From positions 1-10,775 of the forward strand of contig CALEIL010000099.1 in assembly GCA_937876435.1 (NCBI GenBank): a stretch of DNA of 10,775 nt. Direction: 5' to 3'. This DNA comes from an uncultured Bacteroidota bacterium (GTDB taxonomy: Bacteria; Bacteroidota; Bacteroidia; Chitinophagales; Saprospiraceae). The position numbers were made by a program, and so were the translations under genes. Positions 1-6,365 of the stretch are shown here, piece after piece (within the stretch, counting starts at the first letter, position 1; the number at the start of each line of letters is the position of its first letter). The notes beneath the pieces were generated by a model, which did no database searches, was not told the origin of the DNA, and saw only the letters and a program-made list of their open reading frames with translations.

Positions 1-56
1 TCAGCTCTCAGCTTTCAGCTTTCAGCTTTCAGCTTTCAGCTTTCAGCTTTCAGCTA
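1..56. repeat. Tandem heptamer array, about 8 copies of TCAGCTT
   Basis: Eight successive 7-bp units, TCAGCT plus one variable base (C in the first unit, T in the middle six, A in the last), run from the window edge to 56 and may continue to the left. Read on the minus strand, the direction of the neighbouring genes, the unit is AAGCTGA and contains TGA in each copy. With a period of 7, successive copies place TGA in all three frames. The plus strand of the array has no stop triplet within the regular units. There is no spacer structure, so this is a simple short tandem repeat. It is one of four arrays packed into 1-248. Confidence 0.95.
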
Positions 57-71
57 ACAACCGTTTCTGAA

Positions 72-107
72 ATTTGAACCCTCTAAACCCCCTCAACCAT
101 CTCAACC
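72..107. repeat. Degenerate 9-bp tandem array, 4 units ending in ACC
   Basis: Four consecutive 9-mers can be aligned: ATTTGAACC, CTCTAAACC, CCCTCAACC and ATCTCAACC. All end in AACC, and the last two share CTCAACC. On the minus strand they read GGTTGAGAT, GGTTGAGGG, GGTTTAGAG and GGTTCAAAT, so three of four contain TGA or TAG. The core CTCAAC also occurs in the octamer array at 10351-10380 (CTCAACAC on its minus strand), which suggests related units at both ends of the window. Degeneracy makes this the least certain of the arrays. Confidence 0.6.
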
Positions 108-120
108 GCATAAAGCTATC

Positions 121-146
121 AATTCAAAATTCAAAATTCAAAATTT
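121..146. repeat. Tandem heptamer array, 3 copies of TTCAAAA
   Basis: Three exact copies of TTCAAAA occupy 123-143, flanked by AA on the left and TTT on the right. The same motif with two copies recurs at 231-248 in almost identical flanks (TCAATTCAAAA on the left, AAAATTTA on the right), so the two sites differ mainly by one repeat unit. On the minus strand each unit is TTTTGAA and carries TGA. AATTCAAAATTC-type heptamers resemble the short tandemly repeated repetitive (STRR) sequences described in filamentous cyanobacteria. That is a similarity of form only. Confidence 0.93.
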
Positions 147-227
147 AGTTTGGCGAATCTTCTGAACATCAATCAGGGACTCTCCGAAGAGGTATAGTAA
201 TTGATGCAAAACGGCATTTAGGAGTGC
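138..227 (-). other. Orphan 29-codon open frame between two TTCAAAA arrays
   Basis: On the minus strand an open frame begins directly after a TGA at 228-230 and ends at a TGA at 138-140 supplied by the heptamer array. It reads ALLNAVLHQLLYLFG and continues to a C-terminus QTKF. There is no ATG near its beginning, so it is not an independent gene. It could be the remnant of a former 3' gene end, or chance. Its final codons (AAA TTT then TGA) are the same as those ending the aminotransferase at 240, because both come from the repeat. I do not recognise the peptide. Its weak hairpin (CTCT/AGAG, 180-191) is too short to call a terminator. Confidence 0.2.
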
Positions 228-230
228 TCA

Positions 231-248
231 ATTCAAAATTCAAAATTT
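231..248. repeat. Heptamer array (2 copies TTCAAAA) overlapping a stop codon
   Basis: Two copies of TTCAAAA at 232-245 followed by TTT. The array overlaps the last codons of the leftward aminotransferase gene: the stop TGA (240-242) and the preceding TTT and part of AAA lie inside the repeat. Continuing in frame past the stop gives ATT TTG AAT and a second TGA at 228-230, so the array also supplies a tandem stop. Its flanks match those of the 121-146 array. Confidence 0.9.
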
Positions 249-1094
249 AATAACCGCTTCCTGGATATACCGCTTCGTTTCCTGCTCCAAACCTTGTTGT
301 AATTGGGCGATGACGGGATCGATTTTACCCTCATTGATGGCGAAATCATCTATCCGGGTGACGGGCATGATGCCTTTGGTTGTACTGGTCAGAAAAGCAG
401 ACCGGGCTTCCCTGACCTCATCCAGAGTAACGTCCGTAATCTGGACTTCGATCAGATTTTTTGAAATTCCAAGTACTTTGCTCCGGGTAATTCCGGCCAG
501 GATATTGTTCCCAGGTGTTTTGAGGATATTATTTTTGTCAATGATAAAGAAATTGCTCCGGGACGATTCGGTCACGCTTTCGGGGGAGTAATAGAGCACG
601 TCTTCAGCAGCTTCCTCTCTCAGCCGGTCGCGCGCCAATAGTACGGTCATGTAATTGATCGATTTGATGGTCGGGTATTCCCGAACGTACTCGATAGAAA
701 GTAATTTGATCCCTTTTTCGTAGTTGACCGCGGGGTAATGAATGGGCCCCTGGGTCGTGACGATCAGATTGGGGTCCTTGTCGGGATGGAAGCCATTGCT
801 GGAATATCCTCCCGTCAGCAAAAGTTTACAAAATCCGTCGGTGAGTTCGTTTTTCCGAATCAGATGATCCAATAACTCCGTAAATGGGCCCTCCTCCCAT
901 TCAAACGGTAATCTCATCTGCTTCGCAGAGCTGCTGAACCGGTTCCAGTAGTCATTGAAAAACAGGGGTTTCGATTGCACAATAGGGAAAAAATCGAAGA
1001 CACCGTACCCCCGCAACAGCCCCAGGTCATTTACTTTCAGGACAGGTTCGGCGGTTTTGTGTATTTCTCCATTGAAAAGACAATATGTATTCAT
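240..1094 (-). CDS. Class IV PLP-dependent aminotransferase
   Basis: A complete 284-residue cytosolic enzyme of the branched-chain/D-amino-acid aminotransferase and aminodeoxychorismate lyase fold (fold type IV). Visible landmarks are RGYGVFDFF at 28-36, the PLP Schiff-base lysine in TIKSIN (Lys144), the glutamate that contacts the pyridine nitrogen in VTESSRSN (Glu176), the GITR motif at 201-204, and the phosphate-binding stretch TSTTKGIMPV at 236-245. Length is normal for the family. The ATG at 1092-1094 is 24 bp from the ggt stop, so the two are probably co-transcribed with ggt first. The substrate cannot be decided: branched-chain amino acid, D-amino acid and aminodeoxychorismate activities all occur among such proteins. 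The last residues (KF) and the stop codon are encoded by a short tandem repeat (231-248), so the extreme C-terminus may not be ancestral. Confidence 0.9.
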   Translation of the reverse strand: MNTYCLFNGEIHKTAEPVLKVNDLGLLRGYGVFDFFPIVQSKPLFFNDYWNRFSSSAKQMRLPFEWEEGPFTELLDHLIRKNELTDGFCKLLLTGGYSSNGFHPDKDPNLIVTTQGPIHYPAVNYEKGIKLLSIEYVREYPTIKSINYMTVLLARDRLREEAAEDVLYYSPESVTESSRSNFFIIDKNNILKTPGNNILAGITRSKVLGISKNLIEVQITDVTLDEVREARSAFLTSTTKGIMPVTRIDDFAINEGKIDPVIAQLQQGLEQETKRYIQEAVIKF

Positions 1095-1118
1095 CGCTTG
1101 ATTTATTCTACGTTTGAA

Positions 1119-2852
1119 TTAATGTCCCAGAGCCGTATTGTCACCTCTGGTAGAGTCCGGCGCACCTTCCAGCACGCCATTCCTGTGGACCATAATCGCG
1201 TCGCACATACCGATCGAGCCCCGGTCTCTGAAGGTATAATTTCGTTGTGACAGTGCCTCCATTACTTCAGGCGTGAAGGTTTCTATTTCGTGTTGGATCC
1301 TGTCGGGCATCCACTGATGGTGAAACCGTCGGGCATCCACGGCTTCCTGCATGGACATATCAAATTCCACTACGTTTAATATCGTCTGCAATACCGTGGT
1401 AATGATGGTGGATCCTCCGGGACTTCCCAATACCATAAACAGTTCGTCATCTTGTTCAACGATGGTGGGAGTCATACTGCTCAACATCCGCTTCTCTGGC
1501 TGGATGCTGTTGATTTCATTGCCAGGCAGGCCAAATTGATTGGGCACACCGGGCTTGGAAGAGAAATCATCCATTTCATTGTTCATGAAAAAACCACCGC
1601 CATCTATCCATACCTTGGAGCCAAAATAGGAATTGACCGTCGTAGTGATGGCTACCGCATTTCTGTCTTTGTCTACGATGGAAAAATGAGTGGTCTGGAC
1701 GGACTCTATAATCTCTACATTTCCTTCTTTGATGGAAGAGGATGGGGTGAGCGTGGCCAGATCTATGCGTCCCATTCTTTCATTGATATAGGAATCACTG
1801 ATGAGTAGATCGGTGGGTACCGGGGCATGGTCCGGATCTCCCAGAAACGAAGCCCTGTCAGCGTAAGCTCTTTTTTCCACCTCCACCAGATAGTGGGTGT
1901 AGGGAGCCGAATTGTGGGCGTATTTCCGGAGGTTTATTTTTTCCAGTCCTTTGAGCATCTGGACCACTGCCACACCACCGCTGCTCGGAGGAGCCATGGT
2001 GATAATGTCGTAGTTTTTATAAGAGGCCTTCAGCGGCAGGCGCCATTTGGATCGGTACCTTTTGAGATCTTCATAATCGATAATTCCATGGCCGGATTCC
2101 ATTTCCTGGACGATTAACCGGGCTGTTTTGCCAGCATAAAATCCGGCCGGCCCGTTCTTCTGGATCCTCTTAAGGGTTTCTGCCAGATCGGGGAGCTTCA
2201 TGACGTCCCCTTTTTTCCAGCCCCCTTCCTTGATCATGGGAATATCATGGCCGTTGACTTCCATAAAATCATCTTTGTACCCGTTCAAAACCTCGGCCTG
2301 GCTTTCCGTGAGTTCAAAACCGTTTTCTGCCAGGGCAATGGAAGGTTCCAATAGAGTTTCCCATGGTAATTGCCCCTTCCATTGGTGGAGTTGGTACATC
2401 CCATGCACAGAACCGGGGACTCCGCTGGCCAGATGTCCGCGAAGGCTAAGCCCAGGAACGATATTTTTATCTTCGTCCAGATACATGTCTTCGTGGGCGT
2501 TCCGCGATGCTTTTTCCCTGAAATCAAGCGTTCTGCTTTCTCCATCGTGCATTCGCACCACTGCGAAGCCACCGCCCCCGATGTTCCCCGCCTGTGGATA
2601 GGTCACAGCCAGGGCAAACTGGACTGCTACCGCCGCATCGATGGCATTGCCGCCCATAGCGAGTATTTCACTTCCTACCCTGGTGGCGGCAGGATATGCG
2701 CTCACCACCATATCTGAGGATGCTACTACCCCAGTGGGAGCGGCAGTATGTTTTACGGTAGTACAGCCTGTCATCCACAGACCAATCAATAGGATTAAAT
2801 TCCCAGGTATAGCAAACGGTGAACGTGGATTCGAATTCATTGATACTGGCAT
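1119..2852 (-). CDS. ggt: Gamma-glutamyltransferase, lipoprotein, Ntn hydrolase
   Basis: GGT transfers or hydrolyses the gamma-glutamyl group of glutathione and related amides, acting outside the cytoplasm. Numbered from the ATG at 2852, the 577-residue precursor has a hydrophobic N-terminal segment (about 18-27) ending in a lipobox-like MTGC, so Cys30 is the likely lipidated residue. No acidic residues follow it, which fits periplasmic rather than surface display. Family landmarks are the gamma-glutamate-binding Arg in LDFREKA (Arg112), the autoprocessing site before TTHFS (Thr387, the expected N-terminal nucleophile of the small subunit), GSPGGS (476-481) and RFHHQW. Processing should give large and small chains of about 386 and 191 residues. 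The frame opens with a TTG at 2858; I prefer the ATG at 2852, and an ATG at 2840 also remains possible, since both keep the signal sequence. The aminotransferase follows after 24 bp. Confidence 0.95.
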   Translation of the reverse strand: MPVSMNSNPRSPFAIPGNLILLIGLWMTGCTTVKHTAAPTGVVASSDMVVSAYPAATRVGSEILAMGGNAIDAAVAVQFALAVTYPQAGNIGGGGFAVVRMHDGESRTLDFREKASRNAHEDMYLDEDKNIVPGLSLRGHLASGVPGSVHGMYQLHQWKGQLPWETLLEPSIALAENGFELTESQAEVLNGYKDDFMEVNGHDIPMIKEGGWKKGDVMKLPDLAETLKRIQKNGPAGFYAGKTARLIVQEMESGHGIIDYEDLKRYRSKWRLPLKASYKNYDIITMAPPSSGGVAVVQMLKGLEKINLRKYAHNSAPYTHYLVEVEKRAYADRASFLGDPDHAPVPTDLLISDSYINERMGRIDLATLTPSSSIKEGNVEIIESVQTTHFSIVDKDRNAVAITTTVNSYFGSKVWIDGGGFFMNNEMDDFSSKPGVPNQFGLPGNEINSIQPEKRMLSSMTPTIVEQDDELFMVLGSPGGSTIITTVLQTILNVVEFDMSMQEAVDARRFHHQWMPDRIQHEIETFTPEVMEALSQRNYTFRDRGSIGMCDAIMVHRNGVLEGAPDSTRGDNTALGH

Positions 2853-2906
2853 AGTCAAACCGATAATTAATGCCCTGAAATAGACTTATAAGGTGGTTGA
2901 AAACCT

Positions 2907-2914
2907 CAAAATTA
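2907..2914 (-). promoter_or_regulatory. Possible Bacteroidota -7 box upstream of ggt
   Basis: On the minus strand this reads TAATTTTG, an exact match to the TAnnTTTG -7 consensus of Bacteroidota. It lies 55 bp upstream of the ATG at 2852, which would give a leader of roughly 50 nt. A TTG on the minus strand at 2927-2929 is too close for an ideal -33 element, so support is partial. The position, downstream of the hairpin cluster at 2957-3094, is where a ggt promoter would be expected. Confidence 0.3.
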
Positions 2915-2956
2915 ATCATTGATCCACAATTCGAGGCCATCGGGAATGGAAAAAAT

Positions 2957-3019
2957 GGTAAAATAAAACCGGGTGGATATTAACAAGGTTTTTGGGATAG
3001 CCTCTCTCCAGCCCGGTTT
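2957..3019 (-). terminator. Long-stem hairpin with U-rich tail, probable terminator
   Basis: The segment 2966-2977 (AAACCGGGTGGA) pairs with 3007-3019, giving a 12-bp stem interrupted by a single bulged base at 3011, with a 29-nt loop. On the minus strand the stem is followed by TTATTTTACC, a modest U-rich tail. It lies about 110 bp past the stop of the acidic-tail membrane gene and upstream of ggt, so it would separate the penicillin-acylase operon from ggt. The large loop is unusual for an intrinsic terminator, so it might instead be a structured RNA end or protein-binding palindrome. Confidence 0.45.
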
Positions 3020-3039
3020 GTATATATTTTGAGCTAAAT

Positions 3040-3058
3040 TATATTATTTCATAATATA
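3040..3058. repeat. AT-only inverted repeat (8-bp arms, 3-nt loop)
   Basis: TATATTAT and ATAATATA flank a TTC loop. The palindrome is perfect but contains no G-C pairs, so it would be a weak RNA hairpin. It lies between the two stronger hairpins at 2957-3019 and 3060-3094. It could be a protein-binding site or part of a compound terminator. Confidence 0.5.
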
Positions 3059-3059
3059 T

Positions 3060-3094
3060 CAAAAATTAAGCCAACCTTCCTTTTGCAGGTTGAC
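3060..3094 (-). terminator. Probable intrinsic terminator of the acylase operon
   Basis: On the minus strand, CAACCT (3092-3087) pairs with AGGTTG (3077-3072). One wobble and one G-C pair extend the stem to 8 bp around a 9-nt loop. The 3' side continues with CTTAATTTTTG, a U-rich tract. It begins 32 bp downstream of the stop codon at 3127, which is the normal place for a terminator of the leftward operon. Confidence 0.5.
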
Positions 3095-3126
3095 ATTTGA
3101 TATTTAATGGCTAAAATTAGGAAAAT

Positions 3127-3468
3127 TCACACCAAATCAGAATCTTTCCACTCTTTTCTGAGGGTTTTCATATCCTCCAGTTCAAGCGCATCCTCTTCCC
3201 AATCTTCTTCCGGGAATTTATCGTCTGAATCGTATATGTCATCCTCTTCTTCGGATATATATTTTTCCTTGTTTTGAGTGTCAATATATTTGTGTATAAT
3301 CGATATGGTCATGGGAATCACTACAATGAAAAAAACGAACGAGGGAACACCGGTCCTGAGAAAGAGAAATCCGAAAAAAATGATCATTAACACGTAGGAA
3401 ACCAGACTTTTTTTGAATTGGGCATCGTGGGTACCCCTCTGAGAATATGGTCGTTTTCTTCTTTTCAT
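3127..3468 (-). CDS. Small two-helix membrane protein with acidic tail
   Basis: I do not recognise this 113-residue protein as a named family. It starts with a basic segment (MKRRKRPYSQR), followed by two likely membrane helices (about 22-38 and 42-58), and then a strongly acidic stretch (about 72-99, mostly Glu and Asp). The basic N-terminus suggests that both ends are cytoplasmic. The second helix ends in IIHKYID, loosely recalling the 2TM domain of Bacteroidota, but the match is weak. The ATG at 3466-3468 is preceded by an A-rich stretch (AAGATAAAA), typical of Bacteroidota initiation. It lies 38 bp downstream of the four-helix membrane gene and is followed by probable terminators, so it is the last gene of the acylase operon. 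Confidence 0.75.
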   Translation of the reverse strand: MKRRKRPYSQRGTHDAQFKKSLVSYVLMIIFFGFLFLRTGVPSFVFFIVVIPMTISIIHKYIDTQNKEKYISEEEDDIYDSDDKFPEEDWEEDALELEDMKTLRKEWKDSDLV

Positions 3469-3506
3469 TTTTATCTTAATGTTTTACTGTAAATTTAAAC
3501 ATACTT

Positions 3507-3872
3507 TCAGGTCTTATCGTTCGAAAATAGTAGAGATTTATTCAAAAAATGACCGGAAAGCGCTCCCAGTCCGCCGAGAATGCCTCCCAGAAATCCGGAT
3601 ATTACGACGAGGGTCGGACCATTTGGAAGCCCAAATAAATCAGCCAGCCGGTTGGATAAAAGGCTGTTGTTTCCACCGTCCACTATCAGTGAAGCCGTAA
3701 GCCAAACCACGAACACGCTGATAAATCCTACCGTAGCATCCACCCATACGCTTCGGTGGGGGGCCAGCAGAAATAGGATGAATGGCAGCAGAAACGAAAG
3801 CCGCCAGTCTATGTTGAAGGACAACAACCAGACCCCGCAGATCAGGAAAACGATTTTGAGCAGATTTTTCAT
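3507..3872 (-). CDS. Four-helix membrane protein coupled to the acylase gene
   Basis: This 121-residue hydrophobic protein has four predicted membrane segments at about 4-20, 22-38, 46-64 and 86-107. The last is glycine-rich (SGFLGGILGGLGALSG). I cannot assign a function. Its ATG overlaps the TGA of the penicillin-acylase-type gene as ATGA (3869-3872), a classic arrangement for translational coupling. It is therefore likely to be made together with the hydrolase, perhaps in proportion to it. No catalytic motif is visible. A role in anchoring or assisting the hydrolase is inference from context only. Confidence 0.8.
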   Translation of the reverse strand: MKNLLKIVFLICGVWLLSFNIDWRLSFLLPFILFLLAPHRSVWVDATVGFISVFVVWLTASLIVDGGNNSLLSNRLADLFGLPNGPTLVVISGFLGGILGGLGALSGHFLNKSLLFSNDKT

Positions 3873-6283
3873 TCTGGCAGAAGATATATGGAGTAATGGA
3901 TGGACCCGGGGATGGAGTTGGGATCGCTTTCGAGCCGGACATCGTAGTACTTATTTTCAACCCAATCGTCTACGAAATTGTCGTAATACCGGGATCCCGG
4001 GTTGCCGGATTGTCCTCCCGGATAAATGACGTGCCCTACTACGCTATCGCGCCACATTTCGACGATCATCCTCCAGCTCGGTCCTTTGGTGCGGGTCGTG
4101 GCGTTGATCGTATTTCCGTTGCCTCCGGTCAATAAGCCGGGCCGTGAGAACTCAGGGATGCCGAGTAGGTGGGAAATATTCAATCCGCCGTAGATTCCCC
4201 ATTTCCGTTCCTCTGTTGGGATAAGAAGGTAGGATGCCCGGGCACTTTGCCAGGCGCTTTGAATGATGTCAGCAGCACTCTCCAGGACGTCGGGCGTGGC
4301 GGTCTGATCGAAAATGATATCGTCCGGATTCTCCAGCAGTTCCCTGAACCGCCATTCCGACGGAGTAACAGAAGAGATGGAATCGGGCAGGTTGATTTCA
4401 TCAAAACTCAGCCGGAGGCATTCCGCTATCCACATCTCGGTGAACGTAGGTAAAGGATTCTCAGCCTCGTAATGATAATCCCAGTGTTCCAGACTGTCTG
4501 TGAATCGGTCGTAGGCTTCATCCCCGGGTATATGAGCCAGTAGAACGGGAAGCAACTCAGCGGCTTTTAAATTGAAATTACTCGTTTGGATTTCTTTCAT
4601 TTTTTCCGGTGTCAGCGGCTGATAGGAGTCCAGATATCTGGATATGGCTCGTCCTCTGTACTGATCAAATTTACCTGAATAATAGTAAGGATAATCAGGA
4701 TATGCCGGCCATTCGTTGGCAGATACTACGTAATTCCGGTCTGGATTTATCATGCGGGGTAAATCTTCCGTCGGAATACGACCCTTCCAGTCATTGGAGG
4801 TACTGCTTCCATCCAGGATAAATCGTCCCTGATCCGGTCGCTTGACCGGGAAATGGCCCTGGACCGTAATAGCGATCGAATCCTGGGTCGATGCAAATAC
4901 GATATTCTGCCCCGGGGCGTAAAAATTATGAAGAGCATTCTGGTAATCTTCCAGGTCCCTTGCTTTCATCAGCTCGTATAACGTCTGGAAATCGCACAGA
5001 TTCCCGGGGTACGCACTCATCCATTTTACGGCTATGTTTTGATGTTCGGAGTTTTGATTACTATATAAAACGGGACCCCACCAGGTATCATATACCTCTT
5101 CTGTGTGGGATGGTCTATCCCTGATGTGGATTACCTCTTCTCTCAGAGTGGCCTGTCTGGTCTCGCCGTCCAGTAAATATGTTCCTTGTTCTTTGTCTAC
5201 CCAATTTATCTTGTAGGCATCCAGTACATCGATGGAGGAATTGGTCATACCCCAGGAGATGTGGTTGTTGAAACCGATAACGATGGAGGGCATGCCCGGC
5301 ACGGATACCCCATGGGTGCGAAAGTCCGGACTGTGAATCTGGATTTCATACCAAATATTGGGTAGGGTCAGCCTCAGATGGGGATCGTTGGCTACCATGG
5401 GGATGGAATCCCGGGTGATGACAGCCCTCACCGCCCAGTTGTTGCTACCGATGCCTGGTCCCGCATCCGGTGGAAGTTGGTCTTTCAGATAATCGAGGCG
5501 GTCATAAGATTGGGGATCCAGTAAAGGGACGGAGTCCGGATAATGAATTTTGTCGATATCGATAGGCAAAATGGTATCCGGAAATAATGGAAACAGTTTA
5601 CTGTGTAATTCAGGTCCGATATTCCACAAGGTATTGGTCTGGGCGAAATCTTCCAGGTTGAGATTGAGCGTGGCTGCCAGTGATACCGATACTGCAATGC
5701 ATTTGCGGACGCTCCATTCTTCAGGGGCGGCGCTCAATAATTTGTATTCCAGGGGGTGATTTTTGGGTTGAAGAGTTCGGATATAGTCGTTGACTCCCTG
5801 CACATAAGCTTCCACCATAGCCATCATTTCCGGTTTCTTGCTCCAGGCCTCGTATTTGTCATCCACAATTTTCGAAAAATTGATCCGTCTGGCAAAAATA
5901 TCCCTGTCCAGGGTCTCATCACCCAGCAATTCTGACAATCTCCCTGCTATAGCCCTGGCAGTCAATTCCATCTGAAAAAGCCGGTTCCTGGCGTGGAGAT
6001 AGCCCTGGGCATAGAAAGCACTGATATTGTCCGGAGCATAGATATGCGGGATCATTCTGTTGTCAAACTCAATACGGGTCGAGTCTGAAAGAAATGGACT
6101 ATTGAAAATTTCCTGGCTTCCGGCTTTTCCCGATTCGGCCTGATTCCAAAAACCCGTGAATGGATTCAAAAAATGACCTATTGCGGGAAGATTTATTCCC
6201 CCTATCGTCATGGGACGCGACAACAGGACGAGCAGGATAATGCTCAGCAACATAGTGAGGACAAATTTCCACGTATCTTTCAT
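3869..6283 (-). CDS. Penicillin acylase (amidase) family Ntn hydrolase
   Basis: An 804-residue precursor of the penicillin amidase family (peptidase family S45), which hydrolyses amide bonds of N-acyl compounds; family members act on penicillins, acyl-homoserine lactones or N-acyl amino acids. One N-terminal hydrophobic segment (about 7-21) should export it and may anchor it in the inner membrane facing the periplasm. The alpha-chain region holds the conserved stretch around YAQGYLHARNRLFQME (91-106). GIGSNNWAV marks the autoprocessing site, so Ser280 becomes the N-terminal nucleophile of the beta chain. Asn523 in SANEWP matches the position of the oxyanion-hole asparagine. GFNNHISWGMTN (337-348) is also typical. 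Length fits an unsplit precursor. It heads an operon with two small membrane proteins and shares an ATGA overlap with the first. The acyl substrate cannot be told from sequence. An 82-bp gap separates it from yaaA. Confidence 0.93.
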   Translation of the reverse strand: MKDTWKFVLTMLLSIILLVLLSRPMTIGGINLPAIGHFLNPFTGFWNQAESGKAGSQEIFNSPFLSDSTRIEFDNRMIPHIYAPDNISAFYAQGYLHARNRLFQMELTARAIAGRLSELLGDETLDRDIFARRINFSKIVDDKYEAWSKKPEMMAMVEAYVQGVNDYIRTLQPKNHPLEYKLLSAAPEEWSVRKCIAVSVSLAATLNLNLEDFAQTNTLWNIGPELHSKLFPLFPDTILPIDIDKIHYPDSVPLLDPQSYDRLDYLKDQLPPDAGPGIGSNNWAVRAVITRDSIPMVANDPHLRLTLPNIWYEIQIHSPDFRTHGVSVPGMPSIVIGFNNHISWGMTNSSIDVLDAYKINWVDKEQGTYLLDGETRQATLREEVIHIRDRPSHTEEVYDTWWGPVLYSNQNSEHQNIAVKWMSAYPGNLCDFQTLYELMKARDLEDYQNALHNFYAPGQNIVFASTQDSIAITVQGHFPVKRPDQGRFILDGSSTSNDWKGRIPTEDLPRMINPDRNYVVSANEWPAYPDYPYYYSGKFDQYRGRAISRYLDSYQPLTPEKMKEIQTSNFNLKAAELLPVLLAHIPGDEAYDRFTDSLEHWDYHYEAENPLPTFTEMWIAECLRLSFDEINLPDSISSVTPSEWRFRELLENPDDIIFDQTATPDVLESAADIIQSAWQSARASYLLIPTEERKWGIYGGLNISHLLGIPEFSRPGLLTGGNGNTINATTRTKGPSWRMIVEMWRDSVVGHVIYPGGQSGNPGSRYYDNFVDDWVENKYYDVRLESDPNSIPGSIHYSIYLLPE

Positions 6284-6365
6284 GAATGACGGTTTCTGCT
6301 TACTGGTCGTGACTCCTTTCCCTGATGTAAGATAACCAGATCCTGTGAAAATTTAAAGATCGGGA

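Noticed and set aside
180..191. Hairpin CTCT/AGAG as terminator of the aminotransferase unit
   Set aside because: It has only four base pairs and no following U tract on either strand.
1..248. CRISPR array
   Set aside because: Repeat units are 7-9 bp, directly adjacent and without unique spacers, and no cas gene is present.
2853..2858. TTG start for ggt six bases before the chosen ATG
   Set aside because: An ATG in the same frame follows after two codons and preserves the entire signal sequence, so the rarer start is unnecessary.
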